Below are positions 1-9,170 of a stretch of DNA of 19,976 bases, piece after piece. The DNA comes from Chloroflexota bacterium. Lineage in GTDB: Bacteria > Chloroflexota > Anaerolineae > UBA1429. The stretch covers positions 1 through 19,976 of the forward strand of contig JAAZBY010000501.1 in the NCBI GenBank assembly GCA_012513595.1, read 5' to 3'. The notes beneath the pieces were generated by a model, which worked only from the letters and a program-made list of their open reading frames with translations, did not search any database and had not been told where the DNA came from. The translations under genes were made by a program, and so were the position numbers. Positions within the stretch are counted from its first letter, which is position 1. Each line of letters starts with the position of its first letter.

Positions 1-855
1 AAGGGCAAGGCACTGAACACGCCCGTCTACCAGCTGCTGGGCGGCAAGTGCCGCGACAAGGTGCGCGTCTACCAGAACCCGCGCGGCGCCACCCCCGAGG
101 AGACGCTGGAGAACGCCCTGCGCCTGAAGGACCAGTACGGCTTTACCGCCTTCAAGACCAATCCCCTCCCGCCCGATCAGCACCTGCTGGCCTGGCCCAG
201 GGTGCTGGAACTCGTGGAGCGCAAGATGGCCCTGCTGCGCGAGGGGCTGGGCAACGACGTCGAGATCGCCCTGGATCCCCACGCCAAGATCCTGGAGCCG
301 GTCAAGGCGCTGGACGTGTGCCGGGCGGTGGCGCCGTTCCACCCCATGTTTGTGGAGGAGCCGTTGCGCCCGGAGAACATGGAGGCCCTCGCCCAGGTGC
401 GGGCCAAGTCGCCGGTGCCCATCGCCACGGGTGAGATGCTCTACACCAAGTGGGAGTTCCGCGATCTGCTGCGCCTGCAGGCGGCGGACATCATCCAGCC
501 CGACATCTGCGTGTGTGGCGGGATCACCGAGATGAAAAAGATCGCCGCGCTGGCTGAGGCGGACTATATCCCCGTTGCGCCACACAACCCGATGGGGCCG
601 CTGGCCACCGCCGTAAACGCCCAGTTCTCCGCCACTGCGCCGACCTTCCTGGTCCTCGAGTACACGGTGGATACCGAATCGCCGCGCCGCGACCTGATCC
701 TGGAGCCCTACGCGATGGAGGACGGCTACCTGGTGCTGCCCGACCGGCCGGGGCTGGGGATCGAGCTGAACGAGGACTATTTCGACAAGCACCCCTACAA
801 GCCTTGGAGCCGTGGCTTCCCCATGCGCGACGACGGCTCGATGGCCTACATCTAG
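1..855 (+). CDS. Enolase-superfamily sugar-acid dehydratase, galactonate dehydratase-like (5' end missing)
   Basis: The reading frame is open from the first base, so the start lies outside the window. 284 residues are visible, and the family is usually about 380-400 residues, so roughly 100 N-terminal residues (capping domain) are missing. The visible part is the enolase-superfamily barrel. It carries an Asp-x-His pair (D92, H94 in visible numbering, within ALDPHAK), E120 (FVEEPLRPEN), E145 (ATGEMLYTKWEF), H195 (VAPHNPMGPL) and E220 (LVLEYT). The spacing of these residues matches the metal ligands and acid/base histidines of D-galactonate dehydratase, with the Asp-x-His pair distinguishing it from mandelate racemase. 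The expected reaction is Mg2+-dependent dehydration of an aldonic acid to a 2-keto-3-deoxy acid in the cytoplasm. The exact substrate (galactonate, mannonate, gluconate or other) cannot be read from the sequence. It ends 55 bp before the promoter of the next transcription unit. Confidence 0.88.
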   Translation, partial: KGKALNTPVYQLLGGKCRDKVRVYQNPRGATPEETLENALRLKDQYGFTAFKTNPLPPDQHLLAWPRVLELVERKMALLREGLGNDVEIALDPHAKILEPVKALDVCRAVAPFHPMFVEEPLRPENMEALAQVRAKSPVPIATGEMLYTKWEFRDLLRLQAADIIQPDICVCGGITEMKKIAALAEADYIPVAPHNPMGPLATAVNAQFSATAPTFLVLEYTVDTESPRRDLILEPYAMEDGYLVLPDRPGLGIELNEDYFDKHPYKPWSRGFPMRDDGSMAYI

Positions 856-909
856 AGACGTGCCCGGGCCAGTAACGGGATGCCTGCGCAACGGTTCCAC
901 GGGCGGGGA

Positions 910-937
910 TTGACGCGCCGTTGCGCCGGCCTATAAT
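910..937 (+). promoter_or_regulatory. Sigma70-type promoter for the nuclease-fold gene and hpt
   Basis: TTGACG at 910-915 and a perfect TATAAT at 932-937 are separated by 16 bp. Transcription should begin near 944. This also rules out the upstream TTG at 921 as a translation start, because it lies inside the promoter, and supports the ATG at 987. Confidence 0.75.
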
Positions 938-986
938 CGGTCTAGACGTGCCCGTCCCCGCTTGGGCGGGCCCTAAGGCAGAGTGG

Positions 987-1403
987 ATGCCCAACAAGCA
1001 GAAGGACCGTCCGCGACCTACCCAGAACCCCATCCTGACGAGAGACCAGATCGTGTTCGGGCACCCCAGTGAAGAGGAGTTCGCTCGGGTGCTCGACTTT
1101 TACCGGATCAAGTGGCGCTACGAGATCACCACCTTCCCGCTACAGTGGGACCAGAACAATAACGTGACCGAGGCCTTTTCGCCCGATTTCTACCTCGAGG
1201 ATGAGGACCTCTACGTCGAGCTGACCACGCTGCGCCCCAGGCTGATGCGCGCCAAGCGGCGCAAGCTCCGCCTGATGCACGAGCTCTACCCCGAGGTGAA
1301 CATCAAGCTATGGCGCCGCCGGGATTTTGAGATGCTGCTGCAGCGCTTTGGCCAGCAGGATCGCCGCGACGAGCTAGTCGGCCAGGAAGCACTGGACCAG
1401 TGA
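987..1403 (+). CDS. Small PD-(D/E)XK-like nuclease-fold protein upstream of hpt
   Basis: This encodes 138 residues. The ATG at 987 is chosen because it follows the promoter at 910-937; a weak purine-rich stretch (aaggcagag) precedes it. The charged N-terminal segment (about 1-20) is followed by a helix with acidic residues (SEEEFARVLDFY, 28-39) and a strand containing WRYE. Then come FSPDFYL (D67) and LYVELTT (E78), followed by a basic helix (AKRRKLRLMHELY) and the strand VNIKLW. This order resembles the PD-(D/E)XK core, but the usual E-x-K is E-x-T here, so the lysine may come from elsewhere or activity may be lost. It sits 1 bp before hpt under the same promoter. From memory, similar small proteins accompany hpt in Actinobacteria and Chloroflexota. 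Biological role unknown; a nuclease or a DNA/RNA-binding role would be inference only. Confidence 0.72.
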   Translation: MPNKQKDRPRPTQNPILTRDQIVFGHPSEEEFARVLDFYRIKWRYEITTFPLQWDQNNNVTEAFSPDFYLEDEDLYVELTTLRPRLMRAKRRKLRLMHELYPEVNIKLWRRRDFEMLLQRFGQQDRRDELVGQEALDQ

Positions 1404-1404
1404 G

Positions 1405-1962
1405 ATGAGCGAAGCCGTGCCCTCCATCTCCGCCGACGTGTTGCGCGTGGTGCACTCGCAGGAAGCCATCCAGGCGCGCATCGCGGCGCTCGGCGAGCAG
1501 ATCTCGCGCGACTATGCGGACAAGGACCCCATCCTGGTGGGCGTGCTCACCGGCGTGGTGTTGTTCATGGCTGACCTGCTCCGCCAGCTCAGCGTGCCGG
1601 TGACGGTCGACTTTATGGCCATCTCGCAGTACGCGGGGGCCAGCGGTTCGGGGACCGTGCGCATCACCAAGGACCTCGACCAGTCGATCAGCGGTCGGCA
1701 CGTCCTCTTTGTGGAGGACGTCATCGACACCGGCCTGACCCTCAACTACCTGCTGCGCACGCTGCGCACGCGCGAACCGGCCACCCTGGACGTCTGCGTG
1801 CTGTTTGACCGGCCCTACCGCCGCCTGATCCCCGTCCCGCTCAAGTACGCGGGAAAGCTAGAGCTGCCCGACGAGTTTGTGGTCGGCTACGGGCTCGACG
1901 CCGGCGGGCACTACCGGAACCTGCCCTACGTGGGAGTGCTACGGCCGGGGATATACCCGTAG
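1405..1962 (+). CDS. hpt: Hypoxanthine (guanine) phosphoribosyltransferase
   Basis: This cytoplasmic purine-salvage enzyme joins hypoxanthine or guanine to PRPP to give IMP or GMP plus pyrophosphate. It has 185 residues, the normal size for bacterial HPRT. Diagnostic segments are the pyrophosphate loop LTG (48-50) in VGVLTGVVLFMADLL, the PRPP-binding motif VEDVIDTG (103-110), the base-contact region LKYAGKL (146-152), and the C-terminal GYGLDAGGHYRNLPYVGVL (161-179) typical of the family. The ATG at 1405 starts 1 bp after the stop of the nuclease-fold gene, so translation is probably coupled to it. Both genes are expected to be read from the promoter at 910-937, and the terminator at 1988-2021 ends the unit. 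Confidence 0.95.
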   Translation: MSEAVPSISADVLRVVHSQEAIQARIAALGEQISRDYADKDPILVGVLTGVVLFMADLLRQLSVPVTVDFMAISQYAGASGSGTVRITKDLDQSISGRHVLFVEDVIDTGLTLNYLLRTLRTREPATLDVCVLFDRPYRRLIPVPLKYAGKLELPDEFVVGYGLDAGGHYRNLPYVGVLRPGIYP

Positions 1963-1987
1963 GTGAGGAGCCATCACCCGGAATGCG

Positions 1988-2021
1988 GCCGGGCAGGCGT
2001 GAGAGCGCCTGCCCGGCTTTT
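1988..2021 (+). terminator. Rho-independent terminator of the nuclease-fold/hpt unit
   Basis: A perfect 12-bp GC-rich stem (gccgggcaggcg at 1988-1999 and its complement at 2006-2017) has a 6-nt loop (tgagag) and is followed by TTTT at 2018-2021. It lies between the convergent hpt and glgX genes, and the T-run serves the plus strand. Confidence 0.88.
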
Positions 2022-2038
2022 CCTTGCCTTCCGCGTGC

Positions 2039-4129
<2,091 letters not shown>

Positions 4130-4160
4130 ACGGGCTCCTTTCGGTACCGAGATAGCCGCA

Positions 4161-4166
4161 AGTATA
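4161..4166 (-). promoter_or_regulatory. Candidate -10 element for glgX
   Basis: TATACT reads on the minus strand at 4161-4166, about 32 bp upstream of the GTG start, which fits a short leader. No good -35 hexamer is seen at 16-18 bp, so this is tentative. Confidence 0.35.
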
Positions 4167-4220
4167 CCACAACCGTGGTCGATGCCGCTCTTCGCCGTGG
4201 CCGTGTGTGCGCCGACCTGC

Positions 4221-4226
4221 TATACT
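4221..4226 (+). promoter_or_regulatory. Candidate -10 element for the DegT-family aminotransferase
   Basis: TATACT reads on the plus strand, 34 bp upstream of the TTG start at 4261. It is the same hexamer and nearly the same distance as in the divergent glgX promoter. The -35 region is weak. Confidence 0.35.
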
Positions 4227-4260
4227 TCCCGTACCGCATGCCGACAGAGAGGAGGTCGCC

Positions 4261-5520
4261 TTGAGCGAGAGGGAGCGTCCGATCCCCGAGTTCGTGCAGA
4301 CCGCCAGGGCCCAGATCGAGGAGCTCGATCGTTGGGAGCAGATGACCGAAGAGGAAGCCCGCCTGGCCTACGAGATGACTCTGCGCAACGAGCTTTCCGG
4401 CGGCACACCGGTGGTATGCGAGTTTGAGCAGCGCTGGCGGGCCCTTACCGACACGCGCCATGCCATCACCACCGTCAACGGTACCACGGCCCTGTACAGC
4501 GCCTATTTCGGCGTGGGCGTGGGTCCCGGGGATGAGGTCCTGTGCCCCGACTACACCTGGATCTGCACCATCTCCCCGGCACTCTTTCTGGGGGCGCGGC
4601 CCGTGTTCTGCGAGTCGGACCCGTGCACCATGATGATCGACCCGGCCGACATCCGCCGCAAGATCACCCCCCGCACCAAGGCGATCGTGGCCGTGCACCT
4701 GTGGGGCTGGGTCTGCGATATGGACGCCATCATGGAGATCTCCCGAGAGACGGGCATCGCCGTGGTGGAGGATTGTTCCCATGCCCACGGGGCCACCTAC
4801 AAGGGGCGGCCGGTGGGGTCGATCGGCCGGGTGGGCGCCTGGAGCCTGCAGGGCTCCAAGCCGGTCTCGGCGGGCGAGGGGGGCGTGGTGGCCACCAGCG
4901 ACCCAGAGGTCTTTGACCGGGCCTGCCTGGTGGGCCAGGTCAACCGTATCGCCGGCCTGGACCTCGCCCAGGACAAGTACCGCTACTTGCAGCCCCTCGG
5001 CACCGGCATGAAGTTCCGGGCGCACCCGCTGGGGATCGGCATCGCCGGGGTGCAGCTCAGCAAGCTGGCCGCGCTGAACGCACGGCGCGGCGCCTATGTC
5101 GAAGAGGTGGAGCGCGGGCTGGCCACGGTGCCCGGGCTGCGGCCCATCCCCACCTCGGAGGGCTCGCAGCGCGGGGGCTACTATGCCTTCCCGGTGCGCT
5201 ACGTTCCCGAAGAGGTCGGCGGTGCCTCGCGCGAGAAGATGATTGAGGCCATCAACCGGGCCGGTGTGCCGGCCAAAGAGTCGGGCTATCAGCTGCTGCA
5301 CCGGCTGCCGATCTTTGCCCAGGGCTTTGACCTGTTCACCGGCAACCGCGGCCCGCTGTGCGGGGACTATGCCGGGTACCGGGAGGGGGACCTGCCCGTC
5401 ACCGAGCGCATGCACGAGGAGCTCATCTTCCTGCCGGTGTTGAGCGACCCGATCCCCGGGGCGGCGGAGCTGATCGTCTCGTCGCTGCGCCGCGCCAGCG
5501 AGATCGTCGCCACCCTGTAG
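4261..5520 (+). CDS. DegT/DnrJ/EryC1/StrS-family PLP-dependent aminotransferase
   Basis: The protein has 419 residues from a TTG start at 4261, chosen because AGAGGAGG lies 5 nt upstream; no equally good site precedes other in-frame starts. It is a fold-type I PLP enzyme of the sugar/cyclitol aminotransferase family. Visible features are TVNGTTALYSAYF (71-83, PLP phosphate region), DEVLCPDYTW (91-100), AVHLWGW (144-150), VVEDCSHAHGA (168-178, Asp171 facing the PLP ring nitrogen) and the Schiff-base lysine K200 in SLQGSKPVSAGEGG. The 'SKxxxAGEGG' form resembles the scyllo-inosamine/AHBA-synthase-like branch more than the sugar-3/4-aminotransferases. The family transfers an amino group, usually from glutamate or glutamine, to a keto-sugar or keto-cyclitol. 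No sugar-nucleotide genes lie nearby, so the substrate is unknown. A hairpin at 5548-5588 follows. Confidence 0.88.
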   Translation: MSERERPIPEFVQTARAQIEELDRWEQMTEEEARLAYEMTLRNELSGGTPVVCEFEQRWRALTDTRHAITTVNGTTALYSAYFGVGVGPGDEVLCPDYTWICTISPALFLGARPVFCESDPCTMMIDPADIRRKITPRTKAIVAVHLWGWVCDMDAIMEISRETGIAVVEDCSHAHGATYKGRPVGSIGRVGAWSLQGSKPVSAGEGGVVATSDPEVFDRACLVGQVNRIAGLDLAQDKYRYLQPLGTGMKFRAHPLGIGIAGVQLSKLAALNARRGAYVEEVERGLATVPGLRPIPTSEGSQRGGYYAFPVRYVPEEVGGASREKMIEAINRAGVPAKESGYQLLHRLPIFAQGFDLFTGNRGPLCGDYAGYREGDLPVTERMHEELIFLPVLSDPIPGAAELIVSSLRRASEIVATL

Positions 5521-5547
5521 GCGGTTCACTGTCTGTTCGCCCGGCAG

Positions 5548-5588
5548 ACCGTCCTGCGCCCGGCCCCGCCCGGGGCAGGACGGTTTGT
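5548..5588 (+). terminator. Terminator-like hairpin between the aminotransferase and dehydratase genes
   Basis: ACCGTCCTGC at 5548-5557 pairs with GCAGGACGGT at 5575-5584. The stem extends by about 5 GC pairs across a one-base bulge to a small loop. Only TTTGT follows, so termination may be partial. It stands 40 bp before the dehydratase start, which leaves little room for a separate promoter; an attenuator is possible. Confidence 0.6.
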
Positions 5589-5627
5589 GCCCCGGGGCGG
5601 CGCGCCCGCCCATGCGGGAGAGAAAAG

Positions 5628-7865
5628 ATGCCCCCATCCAAACGGTTCCAGGCCCTCGCCGAGCGGCCCATCCAGCAGGATACCTTCGTCCGCGAGTGGC
5701 CCGAGGTGGGGCTGATCGCCGCCGACAGCCCGCTCGATCCGCCCCCCTCCCTGGTGATCGAGGACGGCGCCGTCGTCGCGATGGACGGCACACCGCGCGC
5801 GCAGATGGACATGCTCGACCTGTTCATCGCCGATCACGCCCTCGACCTGAACGTGGCGCCCGAGGCGATGGCCACCCCGTCGGAAGAGATCGCCCGGATG
5901 CTGGTGGATATCGGCATCCCCCGGGGCGAGGTGGTGCGCCTGGTGGCGGGCTGCACGGCGGCCAAGCTGGTCGACATCGTCCGGCACCTGGACGTCCTGG
6001 AGATGATGGCCGCCCTGCGCAAGATGCGCGTGCGCCGCACGCCGGCCAACCAGGCCCACGTGACGAACCGGCGCGAACACCCCGCCCTCCTGGCCGCCGA
6101 CGCGGCTGAGGCGGCCCTGCGGGGCTTTGCCGAGAACGAGACCACCGTCGGCGTGGCCCGCTACGCGCCGCTCAGCGCCCTGGCCATCCTGGTGGGCTCG
6201 CAGGTCGGGCGGGGCGGGGTGCTCACCCAGTGCGCCGTGGAAGAGGGCATCAGCCTGCGGCTGGGCTTCAAGGGGCTCACCACCTACGCCGAGACCCTCT
6301 CGGTGTACGGCACCGAGGGCGCCTTTGTGGATGGCGACGACACGCCCTGGTCCAAGGGGTTGCTGGCCTCGGCCTACGCATCGCGGGGGATCAAGGTGCG
6401 CTTTACCTCCGGCACCGGCTCCGAGTGTCTGATGGGGCACGCCGAGGGGCGCTCGATGCTCTACCTCGAGGCGCGCTGTCTGCTGGCCACGCGGGGCGCC
6501 GGCAGCCAGGGGGTACAGAACGGGTCGATCTCCTGCGTGGCGCTGCCCGAGTCGCTGCCCGGGGGCGTGCGGGTCATCCTGGCGGAGAACCTGCTGGCGG
6601 CCATGCTGAACCTGGAGGTGGCCGCGGGCAACGATGCGCTGGCCTCCCACTCGGACATGCGCAAGACGGCCAAGCTGATGTGCCAGTTCCTGCCGGGCGC
6701 CGACTTCGTCCACTCAGGGTACTCCGCCATGCCCCGCTACGACAACCTCTTTGGCGGCGGCTGTTTCGACGCGGACGATCTGGACGATTACCTCGTCCTG
6801 CAGCGGGACATGCGCGTGGACGCCGGGCTGCACCCCGTCCGTGAGGCGGAGGTGCTGGCGGCCCGCGAGGAGGCCGCCCGGGCCATCGCCGCCGTCTATG
6901 AGGGGCTGGGCTTCCCGTCGATCGGTGAGGAGGAGATCCGCGCCGCGACGGTGGCCTACGACAGCCGCGATCTGCCCGAGCGGGACGTGCCGGCCGACCT
7001 GGCCGCGGCCGACGGCTTCCTGGCCGACGAGCGGACCGTGGTCGACGTGGTGCGCGCCCTGGACGCGGCCGGCTTTGCCGAGGTGGCCGAGCGACTCCTG
7101 GAGATGGCCCGCCAGCGCGTCCTCGGCGACTACCTGCAGCCCGCGGCCATCTTTACCGAGGGGTTCCAGGTGCTGAGCGGCATCAACGACGGCAACGACT
7201 ACCGCGGCCCCGGCAGCGGCTACCGCCTAGTGGGTGAGCGCTGGCGCCGCGTGCAAGACCTGCCCCAGGCGCGCGACCCCGAGGAGATGCTGGCCGGCCA
7301 GGGAGAGGGGCAGAGCCCCCGCCTCACCGCGCTGGGGCCGGCCGCCCGCGGGCGTGGGCTGGAGGTGGTCGTGGCGGTGGGGCCCGCCTTCAACGGGGCG
7401 CTCACCCGAACCATCGGCGGCCTGCCGCACGAGGAGGTGCTGCAGCGGATCCTGGCCGGCATCGCCGCCGAGGGGCTGCCGGCCCGCATCGTCCAGGTGC
7501 ACCACACGGCGGACTGCGCCGCGATCGGCTACGCGGGCGCCGGGCTGAGCGGCTCGGGCGTGGCGATCGGGATGCAGTCGCGGGGGACCACGGTGATCCA
7601 CCGTGCCGACCTGGCGCCGTTGAACAACCTGGAGCTTTTTCCGCAGTCGCCCAACCTGACGCTCGAGTCATACGAGCAGATCGGGCGCAACGCGGCGCGC
7701 TATGCCCGGCGCGAGGCGGTGCGCCCGGTGCCCGTGCAGATCGACAACTGGGCGCGGCTGCGCCTGATCGTCAAGACCATGCTCCTGCACCGGCGGGAGT
7801 GCGAGCAGGTGGAGGCGGACCGCCCGCCGACGGAGCTCCACCTGGACTGGGAACCCGAGACGTAG
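5628..7865 (+). CDS. Coenzyme B12-dependent diol/glycerol dehydratase, fused large and medium subunits
   Basis: This 745-residue chain joins a PduC-like large subunit (about 1-554) to a PduD-like medium subunit (about 576-720) through a roughly 20-residue linker. The ATG at 5628 follows GGGAG by 7 nt and aligns with the PduC N-terminus (SKRFQALAERPIQQDTFVREW). The enzyme family converts 1,2-propanediol or glycerol to propionaldehyde or 3-hydroxypropionaldehyde by an adenosylcobalamin radical mechanism. By ungapped alignment from memory to Klebsiella diol dehydratase, active-site Gln141, His143, Glu170, Glu221, Gln296, Asp335 and Ser362 correspond to Q142, H144, E171, E222, Q297, D336 and S363, all kept. 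Gln336 corresponds to A337. The medium part retains IGMQSRGTTVIHRADL and LNNLELFPQSP. The N-terminal PduD extension that targets microcompartments is absent. The small subunit follows 11 bp later. No reactivase is visible. Confidence 0.93.
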   Translation: MPPSKRFQALAERPIQQDTFVREWPEVGLIAADSPLDPPPSLVIEDGAVVAMDGTPRAQMDMLDLFIADHALDLNVAPEAMATPSEEIARMLVDIGIPRGEVVRLVAGCTAAKLVDIVRHLDVLEMMAALRKMRVRRTPANQAHVTNRREHPALLAADAAEAALRGFAENETTVGVARYAPLSALAILVGSQVGRGGVLTQCAVEEGISLRLGFKGLTTYAETLSVYGTEGAFVDGDDTPWSKGLLASAYASRGIKVRFTSGTGSECLMGHAEGRSMLYLEARCLLATRGAGSQGVQNGSISCVALPESLPGGVRVILAENLLAAMLNLEVAAGNDALASHSDMRKTAKLMCQFLPGADFVHSGYSAMPRYDNLFGGGCFDADDLDDYLVLQRDMRVDAGLHPVREAEVLAAREEAARAIAAVYEGLGFPSIGEEEIRAATVAYDSRDLPERDVPADLAAADGFLADERTVVDVVRALDAAGFAEVAERLLEMARQRVLGDYLQPAAIFTEGFQVLSGINDGNDYRGPGSGYRLVGERWRRVQDLPQARDPEEMLAGQGEGQSPRLTALGPAARGRGLEVVVAVGPAFNGALTRTIGGLPHEEVLQRILAGIAAEGLPARIVQVHHTADCAAIGYAGAGLSGSGVAIGMQSRGTTVIHRADLAPLNNLELFPQSPNLTLESYEQIGRNAARYARREAVRPVPVQIDNWARLRLIVKTMLLHRRECEQVEADRPPTELHLDWEPET

Positions 7866-7876
7866 GGAGGGGACAC

Positions 7877-8308
7877 ATGGCCGAGCCGGAACACGACGGC
7901 AGGGAGGCGACGCGGGGGCGGCGCTATCCCCTGGGTGAGGGGGGCGGGGAAGGGGTCATTTCGCGCACCGGCGTGCCGCTGGGCGCGCTGACTCTCGACG
8001 CGGTGCGCGCCGGCCAGCTGCGCGGCGAGGATTTCACCATCCACCCCGACACCCTACGCCAGCAGGCCGGCTTTGCCGAAGAGGCCGGCTACCCGCAGCT
8101 GGCCGCCAACCTGCGCAGCGCCGCCGAGCTGGCCACCCTCCCCGATGACAGGGTGCTGGCCATCTACGAGGCGCTGCGCCCCTACCGGCTGGGGTACGAG
8201 CAGCTCTTAGCCCTGGCCGACGAACTGGCCAGCGAGCACAGCGCCCCCGAGACGGCGCGTTACGTCCGCGAGGCGGCCGAGGCCTATCGGCGGCGCGGCT
8301 TGGCCTGA
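7877..8308 (+). CDS. Diol/glycerol dehydratase small subunit (PduE-like)
   Basis: The protein has 143 residues, shorter than the roughly 170 of enteric PduE; the missing part is the N-terminal extension. The ATG at 7877 follows GGGAGGGG by about 5 nt. The core SRTGVPLGALTLDAVRAG (29-46), FTIHPDTLRQQAGFAEEAG (53-71), LAANLRSAAELATLPD (75-90) and VLAIYEALRPYR (93-104) matches the small subunit that caps the large-medium (alpha-beta) assembly. It lies 11 bp behind the fused large/medium gene, so the two are almost certainly co-transcribed and form the holoenzyme. The gene ends 2 bp from the stop of the convergent methyltransferase gene, with no room for a terminator between them. Confidence 0.9.
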   Translation: MAEPEHDGREATRGRRYPLGEGGGEGVISRTGVPLGALTLDAVRAGQLRGEDFTIHPDTLRQQAGFAEEAGYPQLAANLRSAAELATLPDDRVLAIYEALRPYRLGYEQLLALADELASEHSAPETARYVREAAEAYRRRGLA

Positions 8309-8310
8309 GG

Positions 8311-9102
8311 CTACGCGGCCGACTTGTATCCACGCAGGTGGCCGGGCCGCAGCTCGCCGCTGTCCAGCACGACGAGCATGGCCCGCCAAACCGCGATCTC
8401 ACGGTCGAGCACGGCGCGGTCCATGCGCGCGGCGAGATCCGCGTAGAGCGGGCCGGAGAGCCGCGCGACCTCTTGGTGGGCCAGGTCTCGGTACCAGGCC
8501 TGGCGGTCGCGCGTCACGATGCGCGTCAGGCCGGCCGCCTCCATGGCCCGTACCGAGCGCTCCGCCGAGCAGAGCCCAAAGCCCAGCCCCTCGAGGTCCA
8601 GGTAGCGCTGCATCGCCGGGCTGGGCGGGTCGTCGCCGGAGGACATCCAGTCGGAAGCCACAAAGAGCCCCCCGGGCCGCAGGACGCGGCACACCTCGCG
8701 GAAAAGGCCCTCCTTGTCGGCGATGTGCAGGATGGAATCCTTGCTGAACACCACATCGAAGGAGTTCGCCGGAAAGGGCAGCGGGCCGGGCGCGACGGCC
8801 AGGAAGGTAACCCGGTCCGACAGGCCAGCCTTGGTCCCGCGTGCAAGGGCCTGTTGTACCAGCGCCTCGTCGACGTCGATCCCCACCACGCGCTGCGCCC
8901 CGTACTCGCGGGCCAGGAGCAGGTCGATGCCGCCGACGCCGCAGCCCACATCCAGCACCTCCCGCCCCGTCAGGTCGACGCCGTGGAGCAGGAGGGCGAT
9001 CTCCTGCGGCCCGCCCGGAGACAGGTACCCCTCGCCCCAGACGGCCTCCAGCAGGCCATAGATATCGTCGTAGGCCACCTCGTGGCGGTCATCCGTGGTC
9101 AT
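8311..9102 (-). CDS. SAM-dependent methyltransferase, phosphoethanolamine N-methyltransferase-like
   Basis: The protein has 263 residues from the ATG at 9100-9102, preceded by GGAG 7 nt upstream. Longer in-frame extensions are not conserved-looking. The Rossmann-like class I methyltransferase core shows motif I VLDVGCGVGG (49-58), VVGIDVD (72-78), LPFPANSFDVVFSKDSILHI (108-127) and LRPGGLFVASDW (141-152). The N-terminal AVWGEGYLSPGG (20-31) and the 'SKDSILHI.DK' block resemble phosphoethanolamine N-methyltransferases, which methylate phosphoethanolamine towards phosphocholine. Glycine/sarcosine-type or natural-product methyltransferases share the fold. About 90 C-terminal residues (EVARLSGPLYADLAARMD...) form a helical part of unknown substrate role. 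It is convergent with the dehydratase operon and is probably an independent gene. The family call is firm, the substrate call tentative. Confidence 0.82.
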   Translation of the reverse strand: MTTDDRHEVAYDDIYGLLEAVWGEGYLSPGGPQEIALLLHGVDLTGREVLDVGCGVGGIDLLLAREYGAQRVVGIDVDEALVQQALARGTKAGLSDRVTFLAVAPGPLPFPANSFDVVFSKDSILHIADKEGLFREVCRVLRPGGLFVASDWMSSGDDPPSPAMQRYLDLEGLGFGLCSAERSVRAMEAAGLTRIVTRDRQAWYRDLAHQEVARLSGPLYADLAARMDRAVLDREIAVWRAMLVVLDSGELRPGHLRGYKSAA

Positions 9103-9140
9103 GGCCCCACTCCAGTCTCGTTGAGGCATCCCGATGCCGC

Positions 9141-9170
9141 AATGTAGCGCCACTGGGCCGCAGCGCGCAA
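9141..9170 (-). promoter_or_regulatory. Candidate promoter for the methyltransferase gene
   Basis: On the minus strand, TTGCGC (9165-9170) and TACATT (9141-9146) are 18 bp apart and about 38 bp upstream of the ATG. The matches are moderate, in a GC-rich 231-bp divergent intergenic region where nothing else was recognised. Confidence 0.35.

Noticed and set aside
856..954. 11-bp direct repeat agacgtgcccg at 856-866 and 944-954
   Set aside because: It is short, GC-rich and only two copies. One copy overlaps the start of transcription, but there is no sign of an operator or mobile-element end.
5521..5627. Cobalamin riboswitch in front of the B12-dependent dehydratase
   Set aside because: The 107-bp gap is too short, is filled by hairpins and lacks B12-box-like sequence. 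A lone GCCACTG near 9150 is not in a riboswitch-like context.
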